Source: Weissella confusa
GTDB lineage: Bacteria > Bacillota > Bacilli > Lactobacillales > Lactobacillaceae
Direction: 5' to 3'
DNA: 64,000 nucleotides
Assembly: GCA_041871065.1 (NCBI GenBank)
Contig: CP168942.1
Span: 2,078,501 to 2,142,500, forward strand
The translations under genes and the position numbers were made by a program. The notes beneath the pieces are model-generated. The model was not told the DNA's origin and did not search any database. It was given only the letters and a program-made list of their open reading frames with translations. Shown here piece after piece: positions 8,941 through 18,217 of the stretch; position 1 is the first letter of the stretch, and the number at the start of each line of letters is the position of its first letter.

Positions 8941-9771
8941 ATGAAGTTCATCTCATGGAATATTGATAGCGTTAACGCGGCCGTTGAACACAAATCAGCG
9001 CGTGGCGAAATGACTTGGCAAGTGTTGCAAGATATCGCCGCTGAGCAACCGGACGTACTTGCAATCCAAGAAACAAAGTTGAAGCCAACTGGTTTAACAA
9101 AGAAGCAGGCGGCTGCGTTGGATGAACTTTTCCCAGGCTACCACCGCTACCTACGTATGAGCACAGGTCGCTCAGGTTATTCTGGAACGATGATGCTTTC
9201 AAAGTCGGAGCCAATTGCCGTTGAGATGCCTGAAATTGGCGCTCCTGGCGACATGGACATCGAAGGACGTATTATCACCCTCGAGTTCCCTAACGTATAC
9301 GTATCAACGGTTTATACGCCAAATTCAGGTAGTGAGTTGGCCCGTCTTGATGAACGCCAAGCTTGGGATGATGCCTACCGTGCATACGTTTCAGCTTTGG
9401 ACGCCAAGAAGCCGGTTATCTTCTCTGGTGACTTCAACGTCGCCCACCAAGAAATCGACTTGAAGAACCATAAGACGAACCACAAGAGTGCCGGCTTTAC
9501 TGATGAAGAACGGTCGAAGTTCAGCGCCTTGTTGGATGCCGGCTTCACTGATGTCTTCCGTCACTTAAACCCTGACCTCGCCGGCGTTTACACGTGGTGG
9601 GCTCAGATTTCGAAGACGTCAAAGATCAACAATTCTGGTTGGCGTATTGATTACTACCTCACATCAACTCGTTTGAACGAGCAATTGGCTAACTTCAGCG
9701 TCATCGACACCGGTGCGCGCCAAGACCACGCCCCAATCAAGTTGGAAATGACCGACGATTTTGAACTATAA
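8941..9771 (+). CDS. exoA: Exodeoxyribonuclease III / AP endonuclease
   Basis: This 276-aa protein of the Xth/ExoA family (exonuclease-endonuclease-phosphatase fold) repairs abasic sites and removes 3' blocking groups. Conserved residues are visible in order: N in SWNIDS, E in QETKLKP, Y in VSTVYTPNSG, D and N in SGDFNVAH, and the C-terminal DH pair in DHAPIKL. I chose ATG at 8941 because MKFISWN matches the family N-terminus; an upstream GTG at 8932 sits too close to the AAGGA site. It is the only protein-coding gene on the plus strand and has its own promoter and terminator. Confidence 0.96.
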   Translation: MKFISWNIDSVNAAVEHKSARGEMTWQVLQDIAAEQPDVLAIQETKLKPTGLTKKQAAALDELFPGYHRYLRMSTGRSGYSGTMMLSKSEPIAVEMPEIGAPGDMDIEGRIITLEFPNVYVSTVYTPNSGSELARLDERQAWDDAYRAYVSALDAKKPVIFSGDFNVAHQEIDLKNHKTNHKSAGFTDEERSKFSALLDAGFTDVFRHLNPDLAGVYTWWAQISKTSKINNSGWRIDYYLTSTRLNEQLANFSVIDTGARQDHAPIKLEMTDDFEL

Positions 9772-9774
9772 GCA

Positions 9775-9810
9775 AATACCGCACCTGAATTTATTTTCAG
9801 GTGCGGTATT
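9775..9810. terminator. Bidirectional terminator between exoA and the surface protein gene
   Basis: A perfect 15-bp stem AATACCGCACCTGAA and complement carries a T run on the plus side (for exoA) and a shorter one on the minus side. It separates two convergent genes. Confidence 0.9.
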
Positions 9811-9812
9811 TT

Positions 9813-11018
9813 TTACTCATTATCAATCAATGTTGGCGTTAGAACTTCTACATAACCGCGCAACGTACCATCCGGATTAGCATAAACCGAAAAACCAACT
9901 TCAATTGGCCCCGCCGAATTATGCGTTTGCTCCGTCATCAAGCCAATCTTGTGTGAGGCGCCTTGTTGCGCAGCAGTCGTATTGTCGTACCCTGCCGGTT
10001 GGCCATCATCACCAAATTGCTTCACCAAATCAGCCGCCAACAACTTCAACTGCTTTTCGCTCGTCAAATCAGCTAGCGTCCAAACGTTACTTGAAGAGCC
10101 CGGCACGTTGCCAAAGGTCAAATTATCCTTCTGATCAACATCGGCACCGTAATCAACGTCCGTAATGTGCTGAATCGTTGACCCATCACCATTCGTTTCC
10201 TCAGAACCTTGGTTGTAGTACTTCAACTTGCCATCCGTCATCTTAAACGTTGGTAACGTCTGGAACAAATTATTGAAATTGCCGTGTGGGTCAGTCGCAA
10301 AATCACTCGGATTCTCCAACGCCCAACGACTTTCTTGCTTTGCCAAATTCAGCGCCACTGAAGATGCCGATACCTGACTCACATCATAATGCGCACGATA
10401 GCTATTCAATGCATCCAGCGCATAGTCTTGTAGTGAATCCAACGTCCGGTCTGACAATACTTGTCCTGGTTGGTTACCCGCCAAATCAGATTGCTCGCTA
10501 TGAACCGAAGATGACCCCGGTGCGCGATCCAACTTGTACGTAATAGTTTGTGACTTCTTAACCGTCAATGTATCGCCACGCGACATGCGATAGCCGTCTT
10601 GTGAAAATGACGGAATAATCAACTTTGCCCCATAGGTTGCATCATAAGTTTTCGTTGCCACGACATCATTGTTATCTGCGTCTACATAGCGCAACGTGAC
10701 CGAATATGTTTCAGGGACATATTTAAATGTAATTAACGTATGACTCTTGATGGTCTGCGTAACTGATGCGGGTGTTGTATAACCCGGAATATCAATCGGC
10801 ACCAAGGTTTGCTGCTCACCAGGACGAATACTTGCATTACCCTGCGGTGCAATTTCTTTCCCAGTACGCACATCGACATACTTGATCACGACACCACTTT
10901 GATTGATGCCGCTTGTAAAGCCACTAACGATTCCGTCTTTTCCATCAACAGCGAGTCCCCCCAACGCCAATGATAGTCCGACCAATCCGGCCACTTGCCA
11001 CTTTTTCAAATCCTTCAC
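9813..11018 (-). CDS. Secreted MucBP-repeat protein with a SEC10/PgrA-CAP-like C-terminal domain
   Basis: This 401-aa protein has a short signal-like N-terminus (KKWQVAGLVGLSLALGG). Two MucBP-like beta repeats follow (about residues 42-102 and 104-165, with KYVDVRTGKEI and RYVDADNNDVV). A Ser-rich linker then leads to a C-terminal domain (about 190-400) like the CAP/SEC10-PgrA surface modules: LDALNSYRAHYDVS, ESRWALENPSDF. There is no LPxTG and no C-terminal membrane segment, so it is probably secreted or loosely wall-bound. The start is GTG, with GAGAGAG upstream. MucBP repeats suggest mucin or glycan contact; the CAP-like call is by pattern only. Confidence 0.7.
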   Translation of the reverse strand: MKDLKKWQVAGLVGLSLALGGLAVDGKDGIVSGFTSGINQSGVVIKYVDVRTGKEIAPQGNASIRPGEQQTLVPIDIPGYTTPASVTQTIKSHTLITFKYVPETYSVTLRYVDADNNDVVATKTYDATYGAKLIIPSFSQDGYRMSRGDTLTVKKSQTITYKLDRAPGSSSVHSEQSDLAGNQPGQVLSDRTLDSLQDYALDALNSYRAHYDVSQVSASSVALNLAKQESRWALENPSDFATDPHGNFNNLFQTLPTFKMTDGKLKYYNQGSEETNGDGSTIQHITDVDYGADVDQKDNLTFGNVPGSSSNVWTLADLTSEKQLKLLAADLVKQFGDDGQPAGYDNTTAAQQGASHKIGLMTEQTHNSAGPIEVGFSVYANPDGTLRGYVEVLTPTLIDNE

Positions 11019-11099
11019 CTATACTCTCTCGGGTGTGGGTTTGCCACTGTTTTTCGTTAACGCAAAGTATACAGATTCGCGTTAAGCCCCTGCAACAAA

Positions 11100-11128
11100 A
11101 ATGCCCCGGAATTTTCGTCCGAGGCATT
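11100..11128 (-). terminator. Terminator after the 49-aa orphan
   Basis: The 10-bp stem AATGCC(T)CGG/CCG(G)GGCATT is intact on the minus strand through one U-G pair, with tail TTTTTG, 5 nt past the stop codon. Confidence 0.75.
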
Positions 11129-11133
11129 GTTTA

Positions 11134-11283
11134 CTATCGCCAACCGTAACTACCGAAGTCGGTAATTAAATCAGAATATGGTCCAAAGCAAGTTTCTTCA
11201 TAGCCCTTAAAAGGCTTCTCTGGCACATCTTTCCCCAAAGACTTCTTTGTTTGCGTGACCGCAATTCTTTCTTCATGTTGCAT
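11134..11283 (-). CDS. Small hypothetical protein, 49 aa
   Basis: I do not recognise this protein. It is soluble and charged, with a lysine-rich first half (TKKSLGKDVPEKPFKGYEE) and an aromatic tail containing CFGPYSDL and ending FGSYGWR. It is supported as a gene by an excellent ribosome site (AAGGAGG, 9 nt before ATG 11283) and by its own terminator just past the stop codon. The longer upstream reading frame has no ribosome site and overlaps the adhE terminator. It stands alone between the surface protein gene and adhE. Confidence 0.6.
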   Translation of the reverse strand: MQHEERIAVTQTKKSLGKDVPEKPFKGYEETCFGPYSDLITDFGSYGWR

Positions 11284-11360
11284 CGCCAAGCCCCTCCTTT
11301 TCGACATCTCTATTTTATCAAATACTGTTGTTGATTGTTTGTTGGAACCATCTAAATAAA

Positions 11361-11396
11361 AGCACCCACAAACCATGGCTGTAGTTTGTGGGTGCT
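11361..11396 (-). terminator. Terminator of adhE
   Basis: A perfect 13-bp stem AGCACCCACAAAC/GTTTGTGGGTGCT is followed on the minus strand by TTTTATTT, 32 nt past the adhE stop codon. Confidence 0.9.
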
Positions 11397-11428
11397 ATAG
11401 ATATTGAGTTGTGAGGCGTTAACCTAGA

Positions 11429-14125
11429 TTAGAATTGGTCTGACAACAAAGTGCGGATCTCTTCCAAACGTGGTTGACGTGGGTTACCTGGCGTCGTTTG
11501 GTCGTTGTATACCAAGTCAGGCAAAGTCTCCAAAGCCTTGTCAAAGTCAGCCTTTGATACACCGTTTGCTGACAAAGTTGGAACAACTTCTACACCAGCG
11601 AACAATTGGTCAATCTTAGCCAACAATGCTTCAACCAATTCGGCATCGTTCTTTCCTTGCAAACCAAGGTAGCGAGCGATATCAGCGTAATCCTTTTGTG
11701 CCGTGTAAGTCTCGTAACGTGGGAATGGCGTACGCTTTACGTTTCCAGTAACCGCGTTGAACTTGATAACGTGCTTCATGGCGATTGAGATAGCCAATCC
11801 GTGAGGCAAGCCGAAGGCACCACCAGTCTTGTGAGCCAAGGCGTGGTTAATTCCCAAGAAGGCGTTGGCAAATGACATACCTGCCAAAGTTGAAGCGTAG
11901 TGCATCTTTGAACGTGCTTCTTGACCTTCCTTAGTTGGGTTAGCTGGGTCGTACTTGTATGACGTCTCCAAGTTATCGAAGATCAACTTGATAGCTTGCA
12001 AAGCCCATGGACGAGTGAATTCTGAGGCCATAACTGAAACATATGACTCCAAGGCGTGTGACAAAGCGTCCAAACCTGAGAAGGCAACCGTGCGCTTTGG
12101 CACCGTCATAACGAACTCTGGGTCCACGATGGCAACTTGTGGCGTCAACTCGTAGTCAGCCAATGGGTACTTAACGTGCGTCTCATCGTCAGTAATAACG
12201 GCGAATGGCGTTACTTCTGAACCAGTTCCTGACGTCGTTGGGATAGCAACCATTTGCGTCAAGTGTTGGTGATCGAACTTCACGATACGCTTACGGATAT
12301 CCATGAACTTTTGTGCCAACTCGCCGAACAATTCCTTCAAGGCAGCATCGTCGTTCAAGATTCCTTCGTGACCCTCTTCTGCAGAGTACTCGTACAAGAA
12401 GCGAGCAATCTTACCAGCGTCAAGAGCTGAACCACCACCAATCAAGACAACAGTGTCTGGTTGGAATTCTGACATTTGACGGGCAATTTCGATAGCTTGA
12501 CCGATCGTTGGGTCAGGTTGTACTGAACCGTAGATTGACGTCTTCACTTGGTCTTGGCGCAAAGCAAATTGGTCCAAAATCTTGTCTACGAAGCCGAACT
12601 TAACCATTCCTGGGTCGGCAACGATGAAGGCGCGATCAATGTTTGGCAATTCTTGCAAGTACGTGATTGCGTTTGACTCGTAGTAGATGTCCTTTGGCAA
12701 ACGTACCCATTGTGGGCGGTTACGACGACGTGCAACCGTCTTGATGTTAAGCAAATCGTAAGTTGACAAGTTGTGTGACAATGAATTCTTCCCCCATGAT
12801 CCAGTTCCAAGCGTCAATGATGGGCGCATTGCGTCAGTGTAGATATCTCCAACACCACCGATTGAGTCTGGTTGGTTAACCAAGATACGTGATGCTTCAA
12901 TCTTGTCGGCGTATTCCTTAACGAATGGATCGTCTTGTGCACCGATTTGGATAGCAGCGTTGTGTCCTGCACCTTGGTAGTTCAACAAAGCGCGTACGAT
13001 TTCGATAGCGTCTTCGCGGTCAGCAGCCTTGTAAACTGACAACAATGGGCTCAACTTTTCTGATGACAAAGCTTCACCGATGTTCTTCTTGTCCAATTCG
13101 AACAACAAAACATCCTTGTCTTCTGGCAACTTCAAACCTGCTTGCTCGGCAATCCACTTACCTGACATTCCGGCAACTGGTCCGTTAACACCGAAGCCTT
13201 CTGCGTTTGGCTTGAAGACGAAGTTAGCAACCTTCTCGTAGTCCTTCTTTGGCGTCAAGTATGCACCTTGTTCTTGCAACTTGCGCATAACTTCATCGTA
13301 TACAGGAGCTTCGATAACCAATGAGTTTTCAGTGGCACAGATCATACCGTTGTCAAAACGCTTTGACAAAAGCAAGTCTTCAACAGCGCGGTCGATGTTA
13401 GCAGTTGCATCAACGAATACGGCACCGTTACCAGCTCCAACACCCATTGATGGGTTTCCTGACTTCAAAGCGGCGTTAACCATTGAAGGTCCACCAGTAG
13501 CCAAGATTGAAGCAATCTTTGGGTTTTGAATCAAAGTCGTCGTTCCATCTAGTGATGGCTTCTCGATCCATTGGATGAAGTTCTTAGGAGCACCAGCGGC
13601 AACGGCTGCATCGTAAACGATCTTAGCAGCGTGTGCTGATGACTTTTGAGCTTGTGGGTGGAAGGCGAAGACAATCGTGTTACGCGTCTTAGCAGCCAAC
13701 ATTGACTTGAAAATAGTCGTTGAAGTTGGGTTAGTCGTAGGCACGATACCAGCCAAGATTCCAAGTGGGGCTGCCAATTCAACCTTACCAGTTACGCGAT
13801 CTTCTGAGATAACGCCAACCGTCTTGTCGTTCTTGATAGCGTTGTAAACAGATTCTGATGCGAAGCGGTTCTTCGTATCCTTATCTTCAACAACACCACG
13901 ACCAGTTTCATCGTGAGCTTCGTGGGCCAACAACAATGAGTTTTCTGATCCAGCCAATGCCATCGCAGCAACGATCTTATCAACTTGTTCTTGCGTGTAC
14001 GTTGAGAATTCCTTCAACGCAACTTCAGACTTGTCAACCAATTCTGAAGTCATCTTCTTAGCAGCTTCGAAACGTGCTGCCTTTTCTTCTTCCGTTAGTA
14101 CCTTCTTCTTAGGTGCATCAGCCAT
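11429..14125 (-). CDS. adhE: Bifunctional acetaldehyde-CoA / alcohol dehydrogenase
   Basis: This 898-aa AdhE reduces acetyl-CoA to acetaldehyde and then to ethanol, reoxidising two NADH per acetyl-CoA. That is the ethanol branch behind the phosphoketolase pathway. The N-terminal aldehyde dehydrogenase half (about residues 20-460) has the catalytic Cys in NGMICATENS. The C-terminal iron alcohol dehydrogenase half has GGGSALDAGK and the metal ligands in DALSHALES and NHALAHKTGG..LPHG. Length and domain order are standard, with ribosome site GAGAGG. The upstream region has a good promoter and two Rex-like sites, fitting control by the NADH/NAD ratio. Confidence 0.98.
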   Translation of the reverse strand: MADAPKKKVLTEEEKAARFEAAKKMTSELVDKSEVALKEFSTYTQEQVDKIVAAMALAGSENSLLLAHEAHDETGRGVVEDKDTKNRFASESVYNAIKNDKTVGVISEDRVTGKVELAAPLGILAGIVPTTNPTSTTIFKSMLAAKTRNTIVFAFHPQAQKSSAHAAKIVYDAAVAAGAPKNFIQWIEKPSLDGTTTLIQNPKIASILATGGPSMVNAALKSGNPSMGVGAGNGAVFVDATANIDRAVEDLLLSKRFDNGMICATENSLVIEAPVYDEVMRKLQEQGAYLTPKKDYEKVANFVFKPNAEGFGVNGPVAGMSGKWIAEQAGLKLPEDKDVLLFELDKKNIGEALSSEKLSPLLSVYKAADREDAIEIVRALLNYQGAGHNAAIQIGAQDDPFVKEYADKIEASRILVNQPDSIGGVGDIYTDAMRPSLTLGTGSWGKNSLSHNLSTYDLLNIKTVARRRNRPQWVRLPKDIYYESNAITYLQELPNIDRAFIVADPGMVKFGFVDKILDQFALRQDQVKTSIYGSVQPDPTIGQAIEIARQMSEFQPDTVVLIGGGSALDAGKIARFLYEYSAEEGHEGILNDDAALKELFGELAQKFMDIRKRIVKFDHQHLTQMVAIPTTSGTGSEVTPFAVITDDETHVKYPLADYELTPQVAIVDPEFVMTVPKRTVAFSGLDALSHALESYVSVMASEFTRPWALQAIKLIFDNLETSYKYDPANPTKEGQEARSKMHYASTLAGMSFANAFLGINHALAHKTGGAFGLPHGLAISIAMKHVIKFNAVTGNVKRTPFPRYETYTAQKDYADIARYLGLQGKNDAELVEALLAKIDQLFAGVEVVPTLSANGVSKADFDKALETLPDLVYNDQTTPGNPRQPRLEEIRTLLSDQF

Positions 14126-14182
14126 GATTATAACCTCTCAAATATCTTTCAAAAAATTCGTTTGCTCATTTATTAACATACT

Positions 14183-14211
14183 TAGTATATCATTTCACAA
14201 AATGTTGTCAA
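14183..14211 (-). promoter_or_regulatory. adhE promoter with an overlapping Rex-like site
   Basis: On the minus strand TTGACA (14206-14211) and TATACT (14184-14189) are 16 nt apart. The spacer and -10 (14183-14200) read TTGTGAAATGATATACTA, matching 11 of the 14 specified positions of the Rex consensus TTGTGAA-N4-TTCACAA. Repression when NADH is low would fit the enzyme. Confidence 0.75.
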
Positions 14212-14284
14212 CACCATTTGCCAAAATCGATTATTTTTACCAAACATATGCGTCATACCAACCTTTCGCGTCTCTTTTTTCTAC

Positions 14285-14302
14285 AAGTGAATAATATCAC
14301 AT
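14285..14302. promoter_or_regulatory. Second Rex-like site upstream of adhE
   Basis: GTGA and TCAC are 6 nt apart within AAGTGAATAATATCACAT. This is the Rex spacing, with 10 of 14 consensus positions matched. It lies about 75 nt upstream of the adhE -35. Confidence 0.45.
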
Positions 14303-14329
14303 AAGGCTAATATCGTGCAACCATTTGTT

Positions 14330-14347
14330 TTATTTTCATGAAAATAA
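14330..14347. repeat. 18-bp perfect palindrome in the adhE-treA intergenic region
   Basis: TTATTTTCATGAAAATAA is a perfect inverted repeat with no spacer. The 418-nt gap (14126-14543) otherwise holds the adhE promoter, two Rex-like sites and the treA terminator. No short gene is visible in it. Confidence 0.5.
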
Positions 14348-14449
14348 GTGATTTAAAGCTGAAAATGTATGCGTTTTCCTATTTTTAAGTAAGCTAACGA
14401 AAGGTTTGTGAACCGCGTAACTAACGGATTTGTACCAATATATACTAAT

Positions 14450-14481
14450 AAAGAGAAATTTACCGGAGTAAACTTCTCTTT
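14450..14481 (-). terminator. Terminator of the trehalose operon
   Basis: A 14-bp stem (AAAGAGAAGTTTAC type on the minus strand, one G-U) with a 4-nt loop lies 62 nt past the treA stop codon. The tail is only moderately T-rich. Confidence 0.65.
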
Positions 14482-14543
14482 CTCGATTATTAATGCTCAT
14501 CCAACGCTAGAAATAGATTACCAAGCGTTTATGAACGAAACTT

Positions 14544-16175
14544 TTAAGCTTTTCGACTAATTATTGCGAGTGTTTGATAAGGTTCTAATCGTTGTACACC
14601 AGCAACCGCGACATCGTCATAGTTCGAAATCAGGACATCCCCCGTCACAAAACATTCTGGGATCGAAATCTTAGTTACTTCATTACTAAAGTTGTTCAGC
14701 ACTAGCAATTGCATGCCATCAAGATGCCGAATGTAGGCGTACACCTGATTATGTTCTGGTATCCAAGGTTCATAATCCCCTTCTGCAATCACGGGTTCCG
14801 TCTTACGCAACGTGATGAGCTGCTGATAGAAGGAACGAATACCACCGTTCAACATTTCATCGGCGACGTTGATGTCTTTATAATGCGTGCCGACTTTTAG
14901 CCACGGTGTCCCCGTCGTAAAGCCGGCGTTGTCGCTGTCATCCCATTGCATTGGGGTACGTGAATTATCACGTGACTTCTTAGCAACTATCGCAAATGCT
15001 TCTTGGGTCGACTTACCTTGTGCTTGCAACATTTCATATGCATGCCAGCTTTCAACATCGACATAATCATTCATGCTATCGAAATCCGGGTCCACCATAC
15101 CGATTTCTTCACCCATATAGATATAAGGTGTGCCACGATTCAAATGAATGCTGGCCGCCAACATCTTGGCACCGACTTCGCGGTAGGCATCCCCATCAAT
15201 GAAACGGTTCAATGCCCACGGTTGATCGTGATTATTCCAGAACCACGCATTCCAACCACCACCTTGCGACATCCCCGCATTCCATTCATGCAACAAATCA
15301 CGCAACTGCTTGAAGTCGGCTGGTGCATCCGTCCACTTTTGCCCTGCTTCATAATCCACCTTCAAATGCTGGAAGTTAAACGTCATCGATAATTCATGGC
15401 GATCAGGTCGCGTGTACATAATGCAGTTTTCGACAGTCGTTGAACTCATCTCACCAACTGTCATGATGCCATCACGTTTTCCAAAGGTTGCAGCATTTAG
15501 CTCTTGCAAGTAATCATGCACCACCGGCGTATCAGTGTACTCAGCCTTCCCCTCATTCACGTCGTTATCACGCAACAACTCATCTTTACCAATCACATTA
15601 ATCACATCAAAGCGTAAGCCAACCGCACCTTTATCCAACCAGAAATTCACCACATCTTGCAGTTCACGACGTACGGCTGGATTGCGCCAATTCAAATCAG
15701 CTTGCGTTTCATCATATAGATGCAAGTAGTACTTGCCGGTGTCTCCGAACGGTGCCCAAGCACTGCCACCGAATTTAGACGGCCAATTATTCGGCGTATC
15801 ACGCAGAATGAAATAATCTTGATAGGTTTCGTCACCGGCCAATGCCTTTTGGAACCACTCGTGTTCGGTCGACACGTGGTTAAGAACCATATCTAACATT
15901 AATCCCATGTCATATTCTCGGGCGACCGCAACCAGTTGCTCAAAGTCAGCCATCGTTCCAAACCGTGGATCAACCGCCGTATAGTCAGAAATATCATAAC
16001 CATTATCACGCTGCGGTGAAGGATAGAACGGATTCAACCAAATGACATCAACCCCCAAATCAGCTAGATAGGGCACCTTTTCAATAATGCCGGGCAAATC
16101 ACCAACGCCATCGCCATTCGAATCATTGAATGACTTGGGATAAATTTGATACACCACTTTATCGTGAAAACTCAT
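14544..16175 (-). CDS. treA: Trehalose-6-phosphate hydrolase (GH13)
   Basis: This 543-aa cytoplasmic alpha-glucosidase splits trehalose 6-phosphate into glucose and glucose 6-phosphate. The opening VVYQIYPKSFNDSNGDGVGD and WLNPFYPSPQRDNGYDI are typical of TreA/TreC. The GH13 residues are visible: Asp in LRFDVINV, Glu in VGEMSS, Asp in NNHDQPWAL. The ATG at 16175 overlaps the EIIBC stop region, with GGGGG upstream. It is the last gene of an EIIA-EIIBC-hydrolase operon, which supports trehalose over other alpha-glucosides. Oligo-1,6-glucosidase is the alternative. Confidence 0.9.
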   Translation of the reverse strand: MSFHDKVVYQIYPKSFNDSNGDGVGDLPGIIEKVPYLADLGVDVIWLNPFYPSPQRDNGYDISDYTAVDPRFGTMADFEQLVAVAREYDMGLMLDMVLNHVSTEHEWFQKALAGDETYQDYFILRDTPNNWPSKFGGSAWAPFGDTGKYYLHLYDETQADLNWRNPAVRRELQDVVNFWLDKGAVGLRFDVINVIGKDELLRDNDVNEGKAEYTDTPVVHDYLQELNAATFGKRDGIMTVGEMSSTTVENCIMYTRPDRHELSMTFNFQHLKVDYEAGQKWTDAPADFKQLRDLLHEWNAGMSQGGGWNAWFWNNHDQPWALNRFIDGDAYREVGAKMLAASIHLNRGTPYIYMGEEIGMVDPDFDSMNDYVDVESWHAYEMLQAQGKSTQEAFAIVAKKSRDNSRTPMQWDDSDNAGFTTGTPWLKVGTHYKDINVADEMLNGGIRSFYQQLITLRKTEPVIAEGDYEPWIPEHNQVYAYIRHLDGMQLLVLNNFSNEVTKISIPECFVTGDVLISNYDDVAVAGVQRLEPYQTLAIISRKA

Positions 16176-16177
16176 CA

Positions 16178-17665
16178 CTATGCCCCCTGCGCTGTCTTAA
16201 AGACATTCTTCTTTTCAGTAGTCTTGGCAACTTCGGTATCACTATCCTTGAAGCCCCAGAAGTAAACACACAAGAATGACACCGCGATTGTCGCTGCACT
16301 ACCAGCCCAAAAGGCCCAGAAACTCATATCGATTCCCGTCTTCGGATTGATAAATGATGGGAACCCAATCAAAGATCCAGTGAATCCCCACATATCAATC
16401 TTCATCAAGCCAGCAATGAAGCCACCCACGGCACCACCGATATTGGCCATCCAAAAGACGCGACCGTACTTCAAATTAATACCGTACACAGCTGGCTCGG
16501 TAACACCAGCGAAACCAGACAAGGCGCCGGCCAAACCAAGACCCTTTATGTTAGCTTGCTTTGACTTAACGAATACTGCTAATGCACCAGCTGCTTGCGC
16601 AATCATTGAGAAGTTAATCAACCCGTTCAATACCGAGTGTCCCGTCGTCGCCAAATCGTTTGAAAGTAGCGGAATGACCATCCAGTGTAAGCCGAAGATT
16701 ACCAAGCACTGGTACAACCCGCCGATAATCAAACCTGCAACCGCTTCGTTTGCTGTCACCAACAAGTGAATCAACCAAGCCATTCCGGCTGAAATCAATG
16801 AAATCACCGGTCCCATCACACACAGGATAACGGCCGTGACAATGAATACCGTGAACAATGGCTGGAAAATTGAACGCAACGACACTGGTAATACCTTCTT
16901 AAACCAGTTGCCGACTGGTCGTGCGAGCCATGCCCCAAAAATGATTGGGAAAATTGAATACGTATATTGTGGAATGTGAATTGGCAGTCCGAAGAAATCG
17001 GCATTCAAAGGTACCCCGAACAATTCGTTCATCCCCTTCGTTGGTGCGCTCCACAATTCAGCAATCGTTGGGTGAACCAATACACCCGCAATCGCTGCCA
17101 CTGTGATTGGATCCGACTTCAATTGTTTTGCAGCTGAGAATCCAACCAAGATTGGCAAGAAGTAGAACGCCGCATCACCCATCGCGTTGATGATGGTGTA
17201 TGTCGCTGAATCCGTATCAATCAAATGGAAGTTAAACGTGAACAACGTTAGGAACCCTTTCAGAATTCCTGACGCTGCCAACAAGCCAATCACCGGCATC
17301 ATTGACCCAGTAATCGTCGCAATCAGCAACTTAAAGCCATGTGACACCCAACCCAGCATTGTCGTTGGCTTCGGTGCTTGTGTTGTCGTTGTTTCTTCCA
17401 CGTCCGTTTGACCCAAAATTTTGGTCACTTCATCGTAGACATCAGCGACCTCTTGCCCAATAACTACTTGATATTGGCCGAGTTGTTCGTTGTAAACCGC
17501 TCCAGCCACGCCTGGCATCTCACGAATCGCTTCTGAGTCCGCTTTGGTTTCGTCCTTCAGGTAAAAACGCAAACGCGTAATACAATGAATCACCTTGTTG
17601 ACGTTTTCCGGCCCACCAACAGCTGTCACAATATCATTCGCTAACGGTCGATAATCTTTCGCCAT
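16178..17665 (-). CDS. treB: PTS transporter EIIBC, trehalose type
   Basis: This 495-aa protein has an N-terminal EIIB domain (residues 1-90, phosphorylated Cys in HCITRLRF) and a long EIIC domain with about ten membrane segments (about 105-480). It belongs to the glucose-sucrose-trehalose PTS superfamily and imports and phosphorylates the sugar. The EIIA domain is encoded separately, just upstream. Adjacent treA points to trehalose; a sucrose-type EIIBC would look similar. Its ribosome site is GGGGGACGAGG. Confidence 0.9.
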   Translation of the reverse strand: MAKDYRPLANDIVTAVGGPENVNKVIHCITRLRFYLKDETKADSEAIREMPGVAGAVYNEQLGQYQVVIGQEVADVYDEVTKILGQTDVEETTTTQAPKPTTMLGWVSHGFKLLIATITGSMMPVIGLLAASGILKGFLTLFTFNFHLIDTDSATYTIINAMGDAAFYFLPILVGFSAAKQLKSDPITVAAIAGVLVHPTIAELWSAPTKGMNELFGVPLNADFFGLPIHIPQYTYSIFPIIFGAWLARPVGNWFKKVLPVSLRSIFQPLFTVFIVTAVILCVMGPVISLISAGMAWLIHLLVTANEAVAGLIIGGLYQCLVIFGLHWMVIPLLSNDLATTGHSVLNGLINFSMIAQAAGALAVFVKSKQANIKGLGLAGALSGFAGVTEPAVYGINLKYGRVFWMANIGGAVGGFIAGLMKIDMWGFTGSLIGFPSFINPKTGIDMSFWAFWAGSAATIAVSFLCVYFWGFKDSDTEVAKTTEKKNVFKTAQGA

Positions 17666-17677
17666 AACCTCGTCCCC

Positions 17678-18175
17678 CTACTTAGCCTTTGCCGTAGCGA
17701 TTTCTTCACCAGCATTTGTTGCAGCATCTTCCTGAAAAATCATCGTCATCGATGACAACTTATCAGCCGTATTTGTAATCAGGATCATCGTCGTCTTTGG
17801 CAACCCGGCCTCATCAACCTGCGCCCAATCGGCCGTAGCAATGACATCGCCGGCCTCCACAATATCACCAACCGACACCGTAATCTTGAACGGCGCCCCA
17901 TCTAGCGAAACCGTATCAATTCCCATATGCAATAAAATCTCTAACCCGTCAGCACGCTTAAACCCAACCGCGTGTCCTTGCACCATTGTCACTTCCCCAC
18001 TGACCGGTGCAACGATTTCATTTCCAGTCGGTTCGACCGCAAAGCCATCGCCCATCATGCCACCAGCAAAAACTGGATCAGAAACATCTTCTAACTCAAT
18101 TACTTGACCCATAACCGGGTTGTATAGTCGTTGATCCAACACTGCTGTTTTCTTCTTCCCAAATCCAAACATCAT
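17678..18175 (-). CDS. PTS EIIA component (Crr/glucose type)
   Basis: This 165-aa EIIA of the glucose family has the phosphorylated His in LEILLHMGIDTV and the flanking GFKRADG and VSVGDIVEAGDVIA motifs. It accepts phosphate from HPr and hands it to the EIIB domain of the next gene. It is the first gene of the operon, 12 nt ahead of EIIBC. The region upstream holds a -10 and a perfect cre site. The first two codons are both ATG, so the start could be either. Confidence 0.92.
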   Translation of the reverse strand: MMFGFGKKKTAVLDQRLYNPVMGQVIELEDVSDPVFAGGMMGDGFAVEPTGNEIVAPVSGEVTMVQGHAVGFKRADGLEILLHMGIDTVSLDGAPFKITVSVGDIVEAGDVIATADWAQVDEAGLPKTTMILITNTADKLSSMTMIFQEDAATNAGEEIATAKAK

Positions 18176-18217
18176 TTAATCCCCCGTACTTATAGTTAGT
18201 CATCACTCGACAATTTC

